This document shows positions 41,887-51,473 of a DNA stretch of 64,000 nt, piece after piece. Numbering within the stretch: the stretch's first letter is position 1; each line of letters begins with the position of its first letter. This stretch comes from JAURNZ01 sp036337715 (GTDB taxonomy: Bacteria; Pseudomonadota; Gammaproteobacteria; Comchoanobacterales; Comchoanobacteraceae), in contig JAYZDS010000009.1 in the NCBI GenBank assembly GCA_036337715.1, positions 128,892 through 192,891 of the forward strand. Direction: 5' to 3'. The notes beneath the pieces are model-generated. The model saw nothing but the letters and a program-made list of their open reading frames with translations, was not told the origin of the DNA and made no database searches. The position numbers and the translations under genes were made by a program.

Positions 41887-44800
41887 ATGCCAAATTCAGA
41901 GAAAATTAACAACTATATCATTAGTCATGGTGTTAAAGATCAACTCCTAGCCATGTTTGATCAAACTCTGTCAAATCAAAAAATGGTTGATAATGATCCT
42001 TGGCATTTGAAATCAATATACGATTTAACGTATTTAATAAGAAAAACAGCTACCGAAGCCATAAATGAACAAGCTGCTGTCAAATTAACACCATTTGAAA
42101 CAAAACTCAGAGTGGATAATGAAATTATTAAACTCTATTGGCACTTTTTTACTAACCAAAAAAATTATTATTCTGATTTAAAAAATAGATATAAAGGGAT
42201 TGAACGACTAAAAACTGTTGCACATATCATTAAAAATGCGAATGCATGTATCATGAATCCTAAAAATATTAGCTTTGATCTTCAATGGGTTGGTATAGAA
42301 GAATGGGGTGAAAGCTTCATTAAAATAAAAGAAAGTGAAAAGAAAATAGACTCACTGTCTCGACAGATTGCAAAGCTTGATGATTTTAGAAGTGCTTTTA
42401 ATGATGCAGTTTTGAAAACCAAGACGTTTAGACAAAGCCAAGCGACCATTGTTGATAAATATAAAGTATTGTCGAAGTCGTTGAAAGACATTGATATCGC
42501 TGATGTTAATACTTCACAAACACAACTAGAATTGAAAAATCTTAAACAAGTTCAAATAAAGCAGTTTATAGAAGATACATTTAGCCAGAGTTCTAAATTG
42601 CGTTTACAAGATAAGCTAACAAGCTTATCAAATAATATTGTTGAAGGCATTGATGATATGTCTCAGTTGGAAAATTTGGCTATTGAGGCCCATAGACAAA
42701 CATCAAACATTCAAAGCCCAAAGCAATTATTTAATAGTCTTCAATCTAAAAAAATATTCTCTAAATTAGAGAAAAAAATGACTCATTTAAATGAGTTAAT
42801 TGATAAGCAAGTCGATGCTATAAAAACGTCGGTAAGTGAAGATCAAGAAATAGTTTTAAACTTAGATAAAATAAATGCAAATATTAAAAAACGTCTTGTT
42901 GCGGATCCAAAAAATCTCTCAGGTTTAGAGAACAAGTTGTTAAATTTTATTAAAGAGAAGCTTGGCAAGCCACTGCATCAATTAGACGATGAAACATATT
43001 GCAATATGGAACCATACATATTAAGTGACCTTAATTATATTGAAACATTGACACCGACAGAACAATCATATTATACGGCTGATAATGTAAATGCCTATGA
43101 CTTAAAAACTAAGATGTTTAGTGCCCTTAACGCATATTTTGAAGGTAATGATATCAATTTAGATCTTGAAGACAAAGATCCTCGTTTAGTGAACATGATC
43201 AAATTTAGTCAGGGCAGAAAAGTTACCCTTTCTAGCTTTGAATACGAAATAGTAAATTTGGTAGAAAAAAAACTCGGTTACAAATTAGCATTTATGGAAA
43301 AAGATGAATTTGAAATACTTGAACCATTTATACTAAAAGCTATTGAAACGAAAGACATTAGAAACATGGACGAAATTTATTTTGATGTTAAAGCATTTGA
43401 TGATACAGCAGATGAAAACAAATTTGAAAAAAATATTGATATTGATTTTGTGCACCCTGAACTAAAAGGGTTATTACAAGCTAGCTTAGATGGCTTGAGT
43501 GATTTAAATCAGAATGAATCAGTCATATCAAGTCGGGAACAATTCCAAAACAAACTATTAAATCAGTTAGAAAGTACGATTGGATTTAGACTCATTGATA
43601 TGTGTGTGGAAGATTTTAATCAATTTGAACCGGTATTGATTAAAGCGATTAGAAAGCAGAATCTGACAGATATTGATTCGTTTATTGCTTCTAAGTATGT
43701 TAAAGAAATAGCTGACAATTATGATACTAATATCAGCCCTGATATGTCTAAAGATATACTTTGGCCTAGTAAAATTAAAAGCGATGCTTCTTCAGGGGCA
43801 TTAGCAAATATATTGACGATATTTGACGGGGTTAAGCGCTTTAAGACAGGCGAGTATACTTCTTATAATAGTTTTAAAAGCCTTTTCAAAGAGCCTCAAA
43901 TGGAACATTTTTATTCAGCGCTTGCGATGAAGATGTGTAGTTATACCACAACACTACTAAACCATAGACCTGATCTAGGAGAGGAAATCAATCTGGAAGA
44001 GGTTAACCCTGAGTTTAAAGAAAAAACTATGGATTTAGTTTTCAAGTTTGCCTCGTTTGCGAGATATTTACGGTGTAATGAGCTAACTGCAGCTGAAATT
44101 GAATCATTACAAGTTCAAGTTGAAAAAACCATTAATTTAATTTACAACAAACTGCCTAATCAATATGGACCTATTGCAAAGTGGACTTTGACGAGATACC
44201 AAAAAATGACAGGTCAAGATGTTGATGGCTTAGATTTAAACCAACTAATGTTATTTTCTAATATATATGGTATGGATTTTGAAGACTCACAAAGTCAAAT
44301 TTTGAATTTAATTCAATCACCACAGACTGATTTAAGTAAAGAAAATAACCAATTACTAGAAAATGCTAATATCGAAATATTCAGGAATAAATTTGACAAA
44401 ATTGGTGGTTTTGCAAGTTTAAACAGAAAAGAATTGCATGAGGTCGTTACGCTTTATAACAAAGCAAATAAGACGGATAAAATAAACAAATTAACTGCAT
44501 GGGTAGATAATAAGTTTGTTGAATATTTAAGTAACACATACACTGATTTAAATACTTCGTTTGATAAGAATCAGTTGGGAACATACTATCATGCTGCTCA
44601 AAAATTAAATGCAACGTCAAAGGCACTTATTTACAAATATTCAAAACTAAAAAATGATGTTAGCCATGGAAAAAAACTGTTTGTTCAACAGCCTGGCATA
44701 CCAAAAGAGCTCGATGATAAAGCATTTTATGATTTTATATATTTTAATGAGAAAGTTTTCCGTTCTTCAATTTATACTTGGCCTCAGTCAAGACTGACGC

Positions 44801-47800
44801 AGATAAATTCATTCATTAATGATAAGACTATTGACTATGATCAATGGCAATCATGGTTGGATAAGACGTTAAAAGATGTGCCAAAAAATAAAGCCAGTAT
44901 TGATATAAAAGTACTATATAACATTATTTCATCTAAAAAAGCTGGTGACGATGCTATTACAGAAACACTAAGTTGGTTAGAAAAAAGTCAAAAAGTGCAT
45001 TTAAAGGATAATTTTTTGCCTGCGCTTTCTCTTATTGAAAAGAAACACAACGAAAGTAAAATTACTTACAAACAAGCAAGAGAAATCATCAATAATTTTG
45101 AAAACGTAAGTTCATTATCTAAACCAAGTTCTGTTTTTATATCGAAATATAGGCCAGTTGTAGAGATAGAAGATACACAAATCGAAGAGTTAACTAAAGA
45201 AGTATTGCTATTGATGGATGAACTTAAAGCCTATGATGCTTTGCCTTCAGACTTGAAAGTAATTGATCTTCTCAAAGAAAAAGATTTTGCGAAGATCCAA
45301 GACCAAAATCTTCTGACAAGTACAAAAGCTACTTTGTCAGATCTAATTAAAAAAAATCCATCAGGAATGGACTTGCTATATGCTGAAAACAAACTTAAAA
45401 GCTTAGGCTATCAAACAGATTTTACCGAAGAGACAATGGCAGACTTGCCAGCTTATCAAGTCTTTTTTAAGGCTTTAAATCCAGCAATTAAAAAAACAAA
45501 GACGCTTGATTTTTTAGCAACTAAACATGCTAAGCACTTTTCACCTAAAGCCATTAAAGACGCAATCATATCTCAGAAAAAAGATTTAGAGATTGCACTG
45601 GCCGATACAAATCATTTCATTGAAAAGAGCACTGAAAAAAACAAGTTAGCAAAAGAATTTTCTGACGAATTATTATTAATCAATACAGCTTTTGCTGCTG
45701 TTGAGAAAAATAAAGGCATTGAAGATATCGAGTCTTTAGAACAAATTAAAGTTTCAGGCTATACCCCTGAAAAAGATTTACCTTTAATGATGAAGTTTAT
45801 GTCATCACTAAAAAAAGTTGACATTATGGATGAATCCAATTTGATTGATAACATAAGGGTCCTAAGACTAATTGAAAAAATTAAAACGTTTGATGATAAG
45901 ATTGCCAAAAAATTACTAAATAATATGGACAGCGATACAAAAGCATATCTTAAAGCAGTCAGTGAAAAAATTAAGCATCGTTATGCTGATTTAAAAGGTA
46001 TCAACCATGATACTGATAACAGTCAATATCAAATGACTATTATTGATCTTGTAAGATCAATAAGGTTGTTACAAAGTAATCAATATTTAGATGAGCAATC
46101 ATTCATAGGTGTTGCAAAAAATGCGATGTTTGCATTCCCATTAAGTGACATTCTTAATAAAATGGATGCCAAACAAATTGCTATTTTTGTAAAAAGTTTT
46201 GATGAAAACAGTCAATCAAAAAGCAAAGTACTACAAGCACTTGATACTGACAAATACTTGAGCGTTTCTAGCTTGCTTGGACAAGAAAATCAATTTTTAG
46301 AAGTCGATATCAACGATTCGAATAAAGATGACGAATTATCTGAAAAAGCGATGTACTTTTTGAGTCAAAACTATACTGATTTGTATCATAATCTTTTAAG
46401 ACAATATTTATTTGATCCAAATGTTAATAATTTGTTGGGTACTTTGGAGAATGAGTACGTTAGTTATTTAGGTGAAAAAGCAATAAATACTCAAGAAAAA
46501 ACTATATTAGATTTGGTTTCAACATTTGTATTACGTGGAAATACAGATATGTTTTTTCAATACATGACGTTTTTATTGCCTAAAAATACCGATAGAGCAT
46601 TTTTAGATCAAATGATTGCACAATTCGCACCAGTATGGAGTCGCGAAATTAAACTTGATCAAAGTAAATTAGCAACAGATGCTTCATTAAGTGCGTTGCT
46701 TTTGAATCATCATGGTGCGGCTAAGTTACTTAATAACAATGTTGAGTACCATATGTCATCACAAGTTGCTAATTTGTCATTAATAATTTCATTTACAATG
46801 TTTGTTTTATCATTCTTTTTGTGGGCAACACCTGTCATTTACATTTTTGGTGTAACATTGTTTTCAAGTATATTTATGAAAATTTGTATTGAGCATAATA
46901 AAGCTATGGCTCTAAAGCCGTATGCAATTTCAGATCAACAAGGGCTTATGTCATCTCTTAATCAAATTGGATCCATATGGGAAAAATATGATAATTCTGA
47001 GGCACAGTTGGTTTTGAGAATGATTGAGGATTTACATTTTCTGAAAGACTTTGAGCCTTTACGAAGTTACTCAATTCAGTATTTTTCTAGAATGAAGCAC
47101 ATTGATCTTGTCAAACTTTCTGAGCTTGAAGCGGCGAGTAATATTGCCACCGTTGCTAATCAACCAGTTGCAACAAGGTTGGAGCAATTATTTGATAAGC
47201 AAACTACATTGATAGACCAAAAGATATTGATTAAAGAATTAGATTCAAAATCAAACATTGTTTTTTCAGACAATCAATATGAGCAGGCAATAAAACTTAA
47301 ACAGTTTGCTAATACAGAGTTGAAAGCTCAACTGCCTTCAGAATTTGATAGTCAGGGTATTAAAAAGTTACTGGTTTCTTTCTATGGTATAGAATATCCA
47401 ACATTATCGCTTGCAAAAATTGAATCACTCTATGGCTTTATATTTATGGACAAAAGCGACAAAGATAATCTGAATTTAGATAATCCAATGCGTGACTTAG
47501 CCGATAAAGATGCCGCAAAACTATTATCAGCAATTCATGGGATTAAAAAAATTAAGGCACAAATAGAGGATTATTCGACTAGTGGTGAATATTTCCCAAG
47601 CTATCAAGATCTTAGAAAGATCCCCGATATTAAAGAAGTTGATGTTGCATACATGGAAGCAAAAAAAGTAAAAACATTTAAAGCTTTAAAAGCACTCGTT
47701 GATTCCAGTGACTACAGAGGGACTACTTTAACTAGTTTAGATTATAATGATTCAGTCAAATCAATTATCGAAGATTATCTAAAATCTTCAGGTGATAATT

Positions 47801-47919
47801 TAAGAATGGCATGTAAAATTAAGCCAATGTCATTATTTGGTGCCATAAAGGTTGAAGATAAAAAGTCTGAGGAAGATGAAGATCAGTCCTCGTTGAGCAT
47901 AGATGTTGTTGGCTCTTGA
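41887..47919 (+). CDS. Giant 2010-residue protein of unknown function with three internal repeats and a membrane hairpin
   Basis: I do not recognise a known domain. The protein has no signal peptide and reads as almost entirely helical, rich in Lys, Asp, Asn and Leu, with coiled-coil-like stretches. Three diverged copies of a unit, about 103 residues apart, align without gaps over a 37-residue core (347-383, 451-487, 553-589), each with a conserved Gly and, 15 residues later, Glu-Pro at 375, 479 and 581. Two adjacent hydrophobic segments at about 1631-1672 form a probable membrane hairpin. The C-terminus holds an acidic cluster (EEDED, about 1995-1999), 12-16 residues from the end, like the E-block of Dot/Icm-exported proteins. 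A large secreted effector is plausible but unproven. A TATAAT at 41826-41831 may be its -10 element. Confidence 0.6.
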   Translation: MPNSEKINNYIISHGVKDQLLAMFDQTLSNQKMVDNDPWHLKSIYDLTYLIRKTATEAINEQAAVKLTPFETKLRVDNEIIKLYWHFFTNQKNYYSDLKNRYKGIERLKTVAHIIKNANACIMNPKNISFDLQWVGIEEWGESFIKIKESEKKIDSLSRQIAKLDDFRSAFNDAVLKTKTFRQSQATIVDKYKVLSKSLKDIDIADVNTSQTQLELKNLKQVQIKQFIEDTFSQSSKLRLQDKLTSLSNNIVEGIDDMSQLENLAIEAHRQTSNIQSPKQLFNSLQSKKIFSKLEKKMTHLNELIDKQVDAIKTSVSEDQEIVLNLDKINANIKKRLVADPKNLSGLENKLLNFIKEKLGKPLHQLDDETYCNMEPYILSDLNYIETLTPTEQSYYTADNVNAYDLKTKMFSALNAYFEGNDINLDLEDKDPRLVNMIKFSQGRKVTLSSFEYEIVNLVEKKLGYKLAFMEKDEFEILEPFILKAIETKDIRNMDEIYFDVKAFDDTADENKFEKNIDIDFVHPELKGLLQASLDGLSDLNQNESVISSREQFQNKLLNQLESTIGFRLIDMCVEDFNQFEPVLIKAIRKQNLTDIDSFIASKYVKEIADNYDTNISPDMSKDILWPSKIKSDASSGALANILTIFDGVKRFKTGEYTSYNSFKSLFKEPQMEHFYSALAMKMCSYTTTLLNHRPDLGEEINLEEVNPEFKEKTMDLVFKFASFARYLRCNELTAAEIESLQVQVEKTINLIYNKLPNQYGPIAKWTLTRYQKMTGQDVDGLDLNQLMLFSNIYGMDFEDSQSQILNLIQSPQTDLSKENNQLLENANIEIFRNKFDKIGGFASLNRKELHEVVTLYNKANKTDKINKLTAWVDNKFVEYLSNTYTDLNTSFDKNQLGTYYHAAQKLNATSKALIYKYSKLKNDVSHGKKLFVQQPGIPKELDDKAFYDFIYFNEKVFRSSIYTWPQSRLTQINSFINDKTIDYDQWQSWLDKTLKDVPKNKASIDIKVLYNIISSKKAGDDAITETLSWLEKSQKVHLKDNFLPALSLIEKKHNESKITYKQAREIINNFENVSSLSKPSSVFISKYRPVVEIEDTQIEELTKEVLLLMDELKAYDALPSDLKVIDLLKEKDFAKIQDQNLLTSTKATLSDLIKKNPSGMDLLYAENKLKSLGYQTDFTEETMADLPAYQVFFKALNPAIKKTKTLDFLATKHAKHFSPKAIKDAIISQKKDLEIALADTNHFIEKSTEKNKLAKEFSDELLLINTAFAAVEKNKGIEDIESLEQIKVSGYTPEKDLPLMMKFMSSLKKVDIMDESNLIDNIRVLRLIEKIKTFDDKIAKKLLNNMDSDTKAYLKAVSEKIKHRYADLKGINHDTDNSQYQMTIIDLVRSIRLLQSNQYLDEQSFIGVAKNAMFAFPLSDILNKMDAKQIAIFVKSFDENSQSKSKVLQALDTDKYLSVSSLLGQENQFLEVDINDSNKDDELSEKAMYFLSQNYTDLYHNLLRQYLFDPNVNNLLGTLENEYVSYLGEKAINTQEKTILDLVSTFVLRGNTDMFFQYMTFLLPKNTDRAFLDQMIAQFAPVWSREIKLDQSKLATDASLSALLLNHHGAAKLLNNNVEYHMSSQVANLSLIISFTMFVLSFFLWATPVIYIFGVTLFSSIFMKICIEHNKAMALKPYAISDQQGLMSSLNQIGSIWEKYDNSEAQLVLRMIEDLHFLKDFEPLRSYSIQYFSRMKHIDLVKLSELEAASNIATVANQPVATRLEQLFDKQTTLIDQKILIKELDSKSNIVFSDNQYEQAIKLKQFANTELKAQLPSEFDSQGIKKLLVSFYGIEYPTLSLAKIESLYGFIFMDKSDKDNLNLDNPMRDLADKDAAKLLSAIHGIKKIKAQIEDYSTSGEYFPSYQDLRKIPDIKEVDVAYMEAKKVKTFKALKALVDSSDYRGTTLTSLDYNDSVKSIIEDYLKSSGDNLRMACKIKPMSLFGAIKVEDKKSEEDEDQSSLSIDVVGS
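42922..43851 (+). repeat. Three diverged in-frame repeats (about 310 bases each) within the 2010-codon gene
   Basis: The protein-level units start near bases 42922, 43234 and 43543. The conserved skeleton is L-x(2)-hydrophobic-x(5)-hydrophobic-G-x(2)-L-x(11)-EP-x-hydrophobic-hydrophobic-(K/S)-(A/D)-(I/L). The DNA copies have diverged too far for recombination, so the duplication is old. Confidence 0.7.
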
Positions 47920-48365
47920 TCTGGGACTAGATAAATATCGTTTGGGATAGTTGTTGCAGGGGTCACAAGCTTGCATTGCTTGTCTCCAAAAACCCAAGAA
48001 ATTTCAATATTAGATGCCTCATGGTCTGCTGGCCAAACAACATGTCCTTTGTCAAGGTTATCGATTAAGCATCCCGTCAGGGTAAGGTCTCGAATCGTCG
48101 ATTGAATAGCAGAAAGATATAATTTTAAATCTGTTAACTTAATATACATTTCCTCATTTGATGTATGTTCATTGGATTTAAGTAGATCTAGCTCTTTTAA
48201 GTCTGATGAATCAATGCCCAAGTCATGTAAAATGTTATTCACACTCTCGTTTAGTTGCTTTAAACGAATAAATGATTTTTCAAGTAATGGAATGTAGCCA
48301 TTGGTTTCTTCGATTGAATATTTTTTATTATTTGTAGGAAATTTACTCTGTTTTTTTTGAGACAT
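47883..48365 (-). CDS. DUF2203-like protein
   Basis: A 160-residue cytoplasmic protein. An N-terminal helical region starting YSIEETNGYIPLLEKSFIRLKQL is followed by GCLIDNLDKGHVVWPADHE and IEISWVFGDKQCKLVTP. These match the DUF2203 layout (Y-x-EEAN-x-LLP, then a G-x-VDFP-like and CW-x-GE-like block), with the usual WHE replaced. The function of the family is unknown. Its 3' end overlaps the giant gene by 37 bases, tail to tail. Confidence 0.6.
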   Translation of the reverse strand: MSQKKQSKFPTNNKKYSIEETNGYIPLLEKSFIRLKQLNESVNNILHDLGIDSSDLKELDLLKSNEHTSNEEMYIKLTDLKLYLSAIQSTIRDLTLTGCLIDNLDKGHVVWPADHEASNIEISWVFGDKQCKLVTPATTIPNDIYLVPDQEPTTSMLNED

Positions 48366-48478
48366 GGCTTGGTCCGGGTTGATACATAGTCAATAGTTTC
48401 TATAATAGCTTGTTTGTAATTAATTGTCAATTTTTGCTTGTCTTGCCATGTTCGTGTTGCTGGGGTAGTATCTAATTT

Positions 48479-50401
48479 ATGATTAAGAATATCACGTATA
48501 ATGACCTTGCTAATGCTGTAAGATATCTCGCAATAGATATGGTTGAGGCCGCTAAATCTGGGCACCCTGGTGCGCCTTTAGGGATGGCGGATATTGCGAC
48601 TGTTCTATGGTGCGATATACTCAGATGCAATCCAAAAGTGCCCTTGTCGTCGGACAGAGATCGAGTTGTGTTATCCAATGGTCATGCCTGTGCTCTTTTA
48701 TATGCGACGTTATACTTAGCTGGCTATCCGATAAGTGAAAACGACCTCAAAGCATTTAGACAAGTTAATTCAAAGACGCCTGGCCACCCTGAGAGAGATG
48801 TTGATTTTGGTATTGAGGTTGCAACAGGTCCGCTGGGACAAGGTGTTGCAAATGCTGTTGGGATGGCTATTGCCAGAGATTCTAAGCCTGTAAATGAGAA
48901 CGATTATTGGGTTTATTGTTTTGCAGGTGACGGTTGTTTAATGGAAGGCGTAAGTTATGAGGCATGCAGTTTAGCAGGAACCCTCAAGCTGAAAAACCTT
49001 ATTTTATTGTATGACGCTAATGATATTTCTATTGATGGAAATGTCAGTGGTTGGTTTTGCGAGAATGTTGCTGAGCGTTTTAAAAGTCAGGGTTGGTCTG
49101 TTATTGATGATGTTGATGGACATGACTATGATGCTATCAGAAGTGCATTGGTAAGCGCAAAATCATACTCAAAAGAAACCCCAACCATCATTATATTTAA
49201 AACAACCATAGGTAGATATATTCCAGATTGGGCTGGTAAAGCCATATCACATGGACAACCTCTAGGACAAGATAGATCATTGGCCACAAAGAAGCTGATG
49301 AATGTCACAGGAAGTCCTTTTGAAATTGATAATGATATTCTAGAACAATGGCGCATTTGCTCACAAAAAAGGTTAACCTCATTTGACAAAGAACAATATC
49401 AAAGACCAAATATTGATTGGGATGTTATATTCTCTTGGGCCAGCCAAAAAACAGATGACATTGCAACTAGAGCGGCATCTTTTCAGGTCCTTGATCAGTT
49501 GCCAGATACTTTCATTGGTGGGTGTGCCGATTTAACAGGCTCTGTTTATACAAAATATCCAAAAAATTCAGTGGTTAAAACGGCTGATGCGGCAGGCAAT
49601 TATATTAACTATGGTGTGCGTGAATTTGCCATGTCAGCAATTGCCAATGGTATCGCTGCTGATGGTAGTAGAATTCCATATGTGGGCACGTTTTTAATTT
49701 TTTCTGATTATGCTAAAAATGCGATTAGGATGTCAGCACTGATGGAGCTGCAAGTAATCTACGTGCTTACGCATGATTCCATCGGCCTTGGTGAAGATGG
49801 GCCGACACATCAACCTGTTGAGCAATTAGCAATGTTGCGTGCCATCCCAAATTTACATGTTTGGCGGCCATGTGATTTGGATGAGGTCGTTGTTGCATGG
49901 AAAAAAGCTTATATAGCTACCGATCATCCAACGTGTATTGTATTAACTCGTCAAAAAGTCCAAAAACAAAACAATAAAGCATTAACGGCTATTGAATGTG
50001 GTGGGTATGCAATTAAAGACCATGATTCACCAGCTTTAATTTTGTTATCAAGTGGATCAGAGGTAAGTTTGGCTTGTGCTGTCGCCGAAAGATTTGAAAG
50101 CATGAATATTGCTGTTAAGGTTGTATCGATGCCATGTATGGAAGTCTTTAGACAACAAACGTCAAAGTATAAAGAGTCGCTACTGCTACCAGGCATTCCA
50201 AAAGTGGCTATTGAAGCAGCAGCATCACAACCATGGTATGAGTGGGTTGGCACAGATGGATTAGTGATTGGTCAAGATGATTTTGGATTATCGGGTCCAG
50301 GTAGCGCTGTTATGAGTCATTGCGGTTTTGAGATTGGTGATATTGTGTTAAAAGTATTAAAGAAATTTGATTCGATTAAATACGCTGGAGAAGAAATATG
50401 A
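48479..50401 (+). CDS. tkt: Transketolase
   Basis: The thiamine diphosphate enzyme of the pentose phosphate pathway. The 640-residue protein includes EAAKSGHPGAPLGMADIATVLW, ATGPLGQGVANAVGMAIA, the ThDP/metal motif GDGCLMEGVSYEACSLAG and the C-terminal-half signature THDSIGLGEDGPTHQPVEQLAMLRAIPN. It leads the tkt-gap-pgk-pyk operon; its stop overlaps the gap start (ATGA). Confidence 0.97.
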   Translation: MIKNITYNDLANAVRYLAIDMVEAAKSGHPGAPLGMADIATVLWCDILRCNPKVPLSSDRDRVVLSNGHACALLYATLYLAGYPISENDLKAFRQVNSKTPGHPERDVDFGIEVATGPLGQGVANAVGMAIARDSKPVNENDYWVYCFAGDGCLMEGVSYEACSLAGTLKLKNLILLYDANDISIDGNVSGWFCENVAERFKSQGWSVIDDVDGHDYDAIRSALVSAKSYSKETPTIIIFKTTIGRYIPDWAGKAISHGQPLGQDRSLATKKLMNVTGSPFEIDNDILEQWRICSQKRLTSFDKEQYQRPNIDWDVIFSWASQKTDDIATRAASFQVLDQLPDTFIGGCADLTGSVYTKYPKNSVVKTADAAGNYINYGVREFAMSAIANGIAADGSRIPYVGTFLIFSDYAKNAIRMSALMELQVIYVLTHDSIGLGEDGPTHQPVEQLAMLRAIPNLHVWRPCDLDEVVVAWKKAYIATDHPTCIVLTRQKVQKQNNKALTAIECGGYAIKDHDSPALILLSSGSEVSLACAVAERFESMNIAVKVVSMPCMEVFRQQTSKYKESLLLPGIPKVAIEAAASQPWYEWVGTDGLVIGQDDFGLSGPGSAVMSHCGFEIGDIVLKVLKKFDSIKYAGEEI

Positions 50402-51435
50402 TACGTTTTGGAATAAACGGCTTTGGTCGTATAGGTCGGTGCATTGTCAGGCTATGGCTTGAAGATAAAAAGTTACAAGAAAAAATGACGTTGGTTCAGA
50501 TTAATTCGCCATCTGGTGGACAAGTGGGTGCGCATTTGCTTAAGTATGATTCAATCCATGGCGTTGCCCCAAATCAAGTTGAATGGCAAGCACCACAGCT
50601 GATATTGGATGGAAAAAAAGTTCTATATACCACAGAAAAAAGTTTAGAGAGTATGGCCTGGGATGATGTAGATATTGTGCTTGAATGTTCGGGACGTTAT
50701 AAAGATCGAGAGACATTATCGGTCTATTTGTCAAAAGGCGTTAAAAAAGTATTGCTTTCATCTCCTGGTCAATCAATGGATAAAACCATTGTTTATGGTG
50801 TTAATCATGCAGCCCTATCGATAGAAGATGACATCGTATCTGCAGCGTCATGTACCACAAACTGTTTAGCGCCCATTTTAGATGTGGTCATGCAATCAAG
50901 AGAAATCATATCTGGTTTTATGACAACCATACATGCGTATACAACTGATCAGAATCTAACGGATGCATCACATAAAGACTTGCGCCGTGCAAGAGCAGCG
51001 TCTCATTCTATGATCCCTACTAAAACAGGTGCTGCGTCCACCATTGGGCAAGTTCTCCCTGCCTTAGATGGTAAGCTTGATGGCATGGCAGTTAGGGTTC
51101 CAACAGCCAATGTATCATTATTAGACTTAACCCTAAACCTAAACGAAAGTATAGATAAACAAGCCTTAAATGACGTACTTTATAAAGCTACCGTCGAATC
51201 TCATAAAGGCATTTTAGGGCATAATGATGCGCCGCTTGTTTCATGTGACTTTAATAAAAGAACAGAATCGAGTGTCGTGGATCTAACGCAAACCATGGTT
51301 CAAGATAAAACCGTTAAAATAATGGCATGGTACGATAATGAATGGGCTTTCGCATACCGTATGATTGATATTGTGATGTATATGAATAATCAAAAGTTGA
51401 TATCCAAAAATAATGAGAAAGCATTTGTTTCATAA
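50398..51435 (+). CDS. gap: Glyceraldehyde-3-phosphate dehydrogenase
   Basis: A 345-residue enzyme starting IRFGINGFGRIGRCIVR, with catalytic Cys in SAASCTTNCLAPI, TTIHAYTTDQNLTDASHKDLRRARAA and WYDNEWAFAYRM. The HAYTTDQ segment marks it as GAPDH, not erythrose-4-phosphate dehydrogenase. At the coenzyme-selecting site it has QINSPSG (Asn36-Ser37) where NAD-specific enzymes have Asn-Asp. Loss of that Asp is seen in NADP-preferring GapB-type enzymes, so coenzyme use may be NADP or dual. It lies 38 bases before pgk. Confidence 0.95.
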   Translation: MIRFGINGFGRIGRCIVRLWLEDKKLQEKMTLVQINSPSGGQVGAHLLKYDSIHGVAPNQVEWQAPQLILDGKKVLYTTEKSLESMAWDDVDIVLECSGRYKDRETLSVYLSKGVKKVLLSSPGQSMDKTIVYGVNHAALSIEDDIVSAASCTTNCLAPILDVVMQSREIISGFMTTIHAYTTDQNLTDASHKDLRRARAASHSMIPTKTGAASTIGQVLPALDGKLDGMAVRVPTANVSLLDLTLNLNESIDKQALNDVLYKATVESHKGILGHNDAPLVSCDFNKRTESSVVDLTQTMVQDKTVKIMAWYDNEWAFAYRMIDIVMYMNNQKLISKNNEKAFVS

Positions 51436-51473
51436 ACTTTGACCTAACCCTGTTAATTGCATAGTATTGTAAT

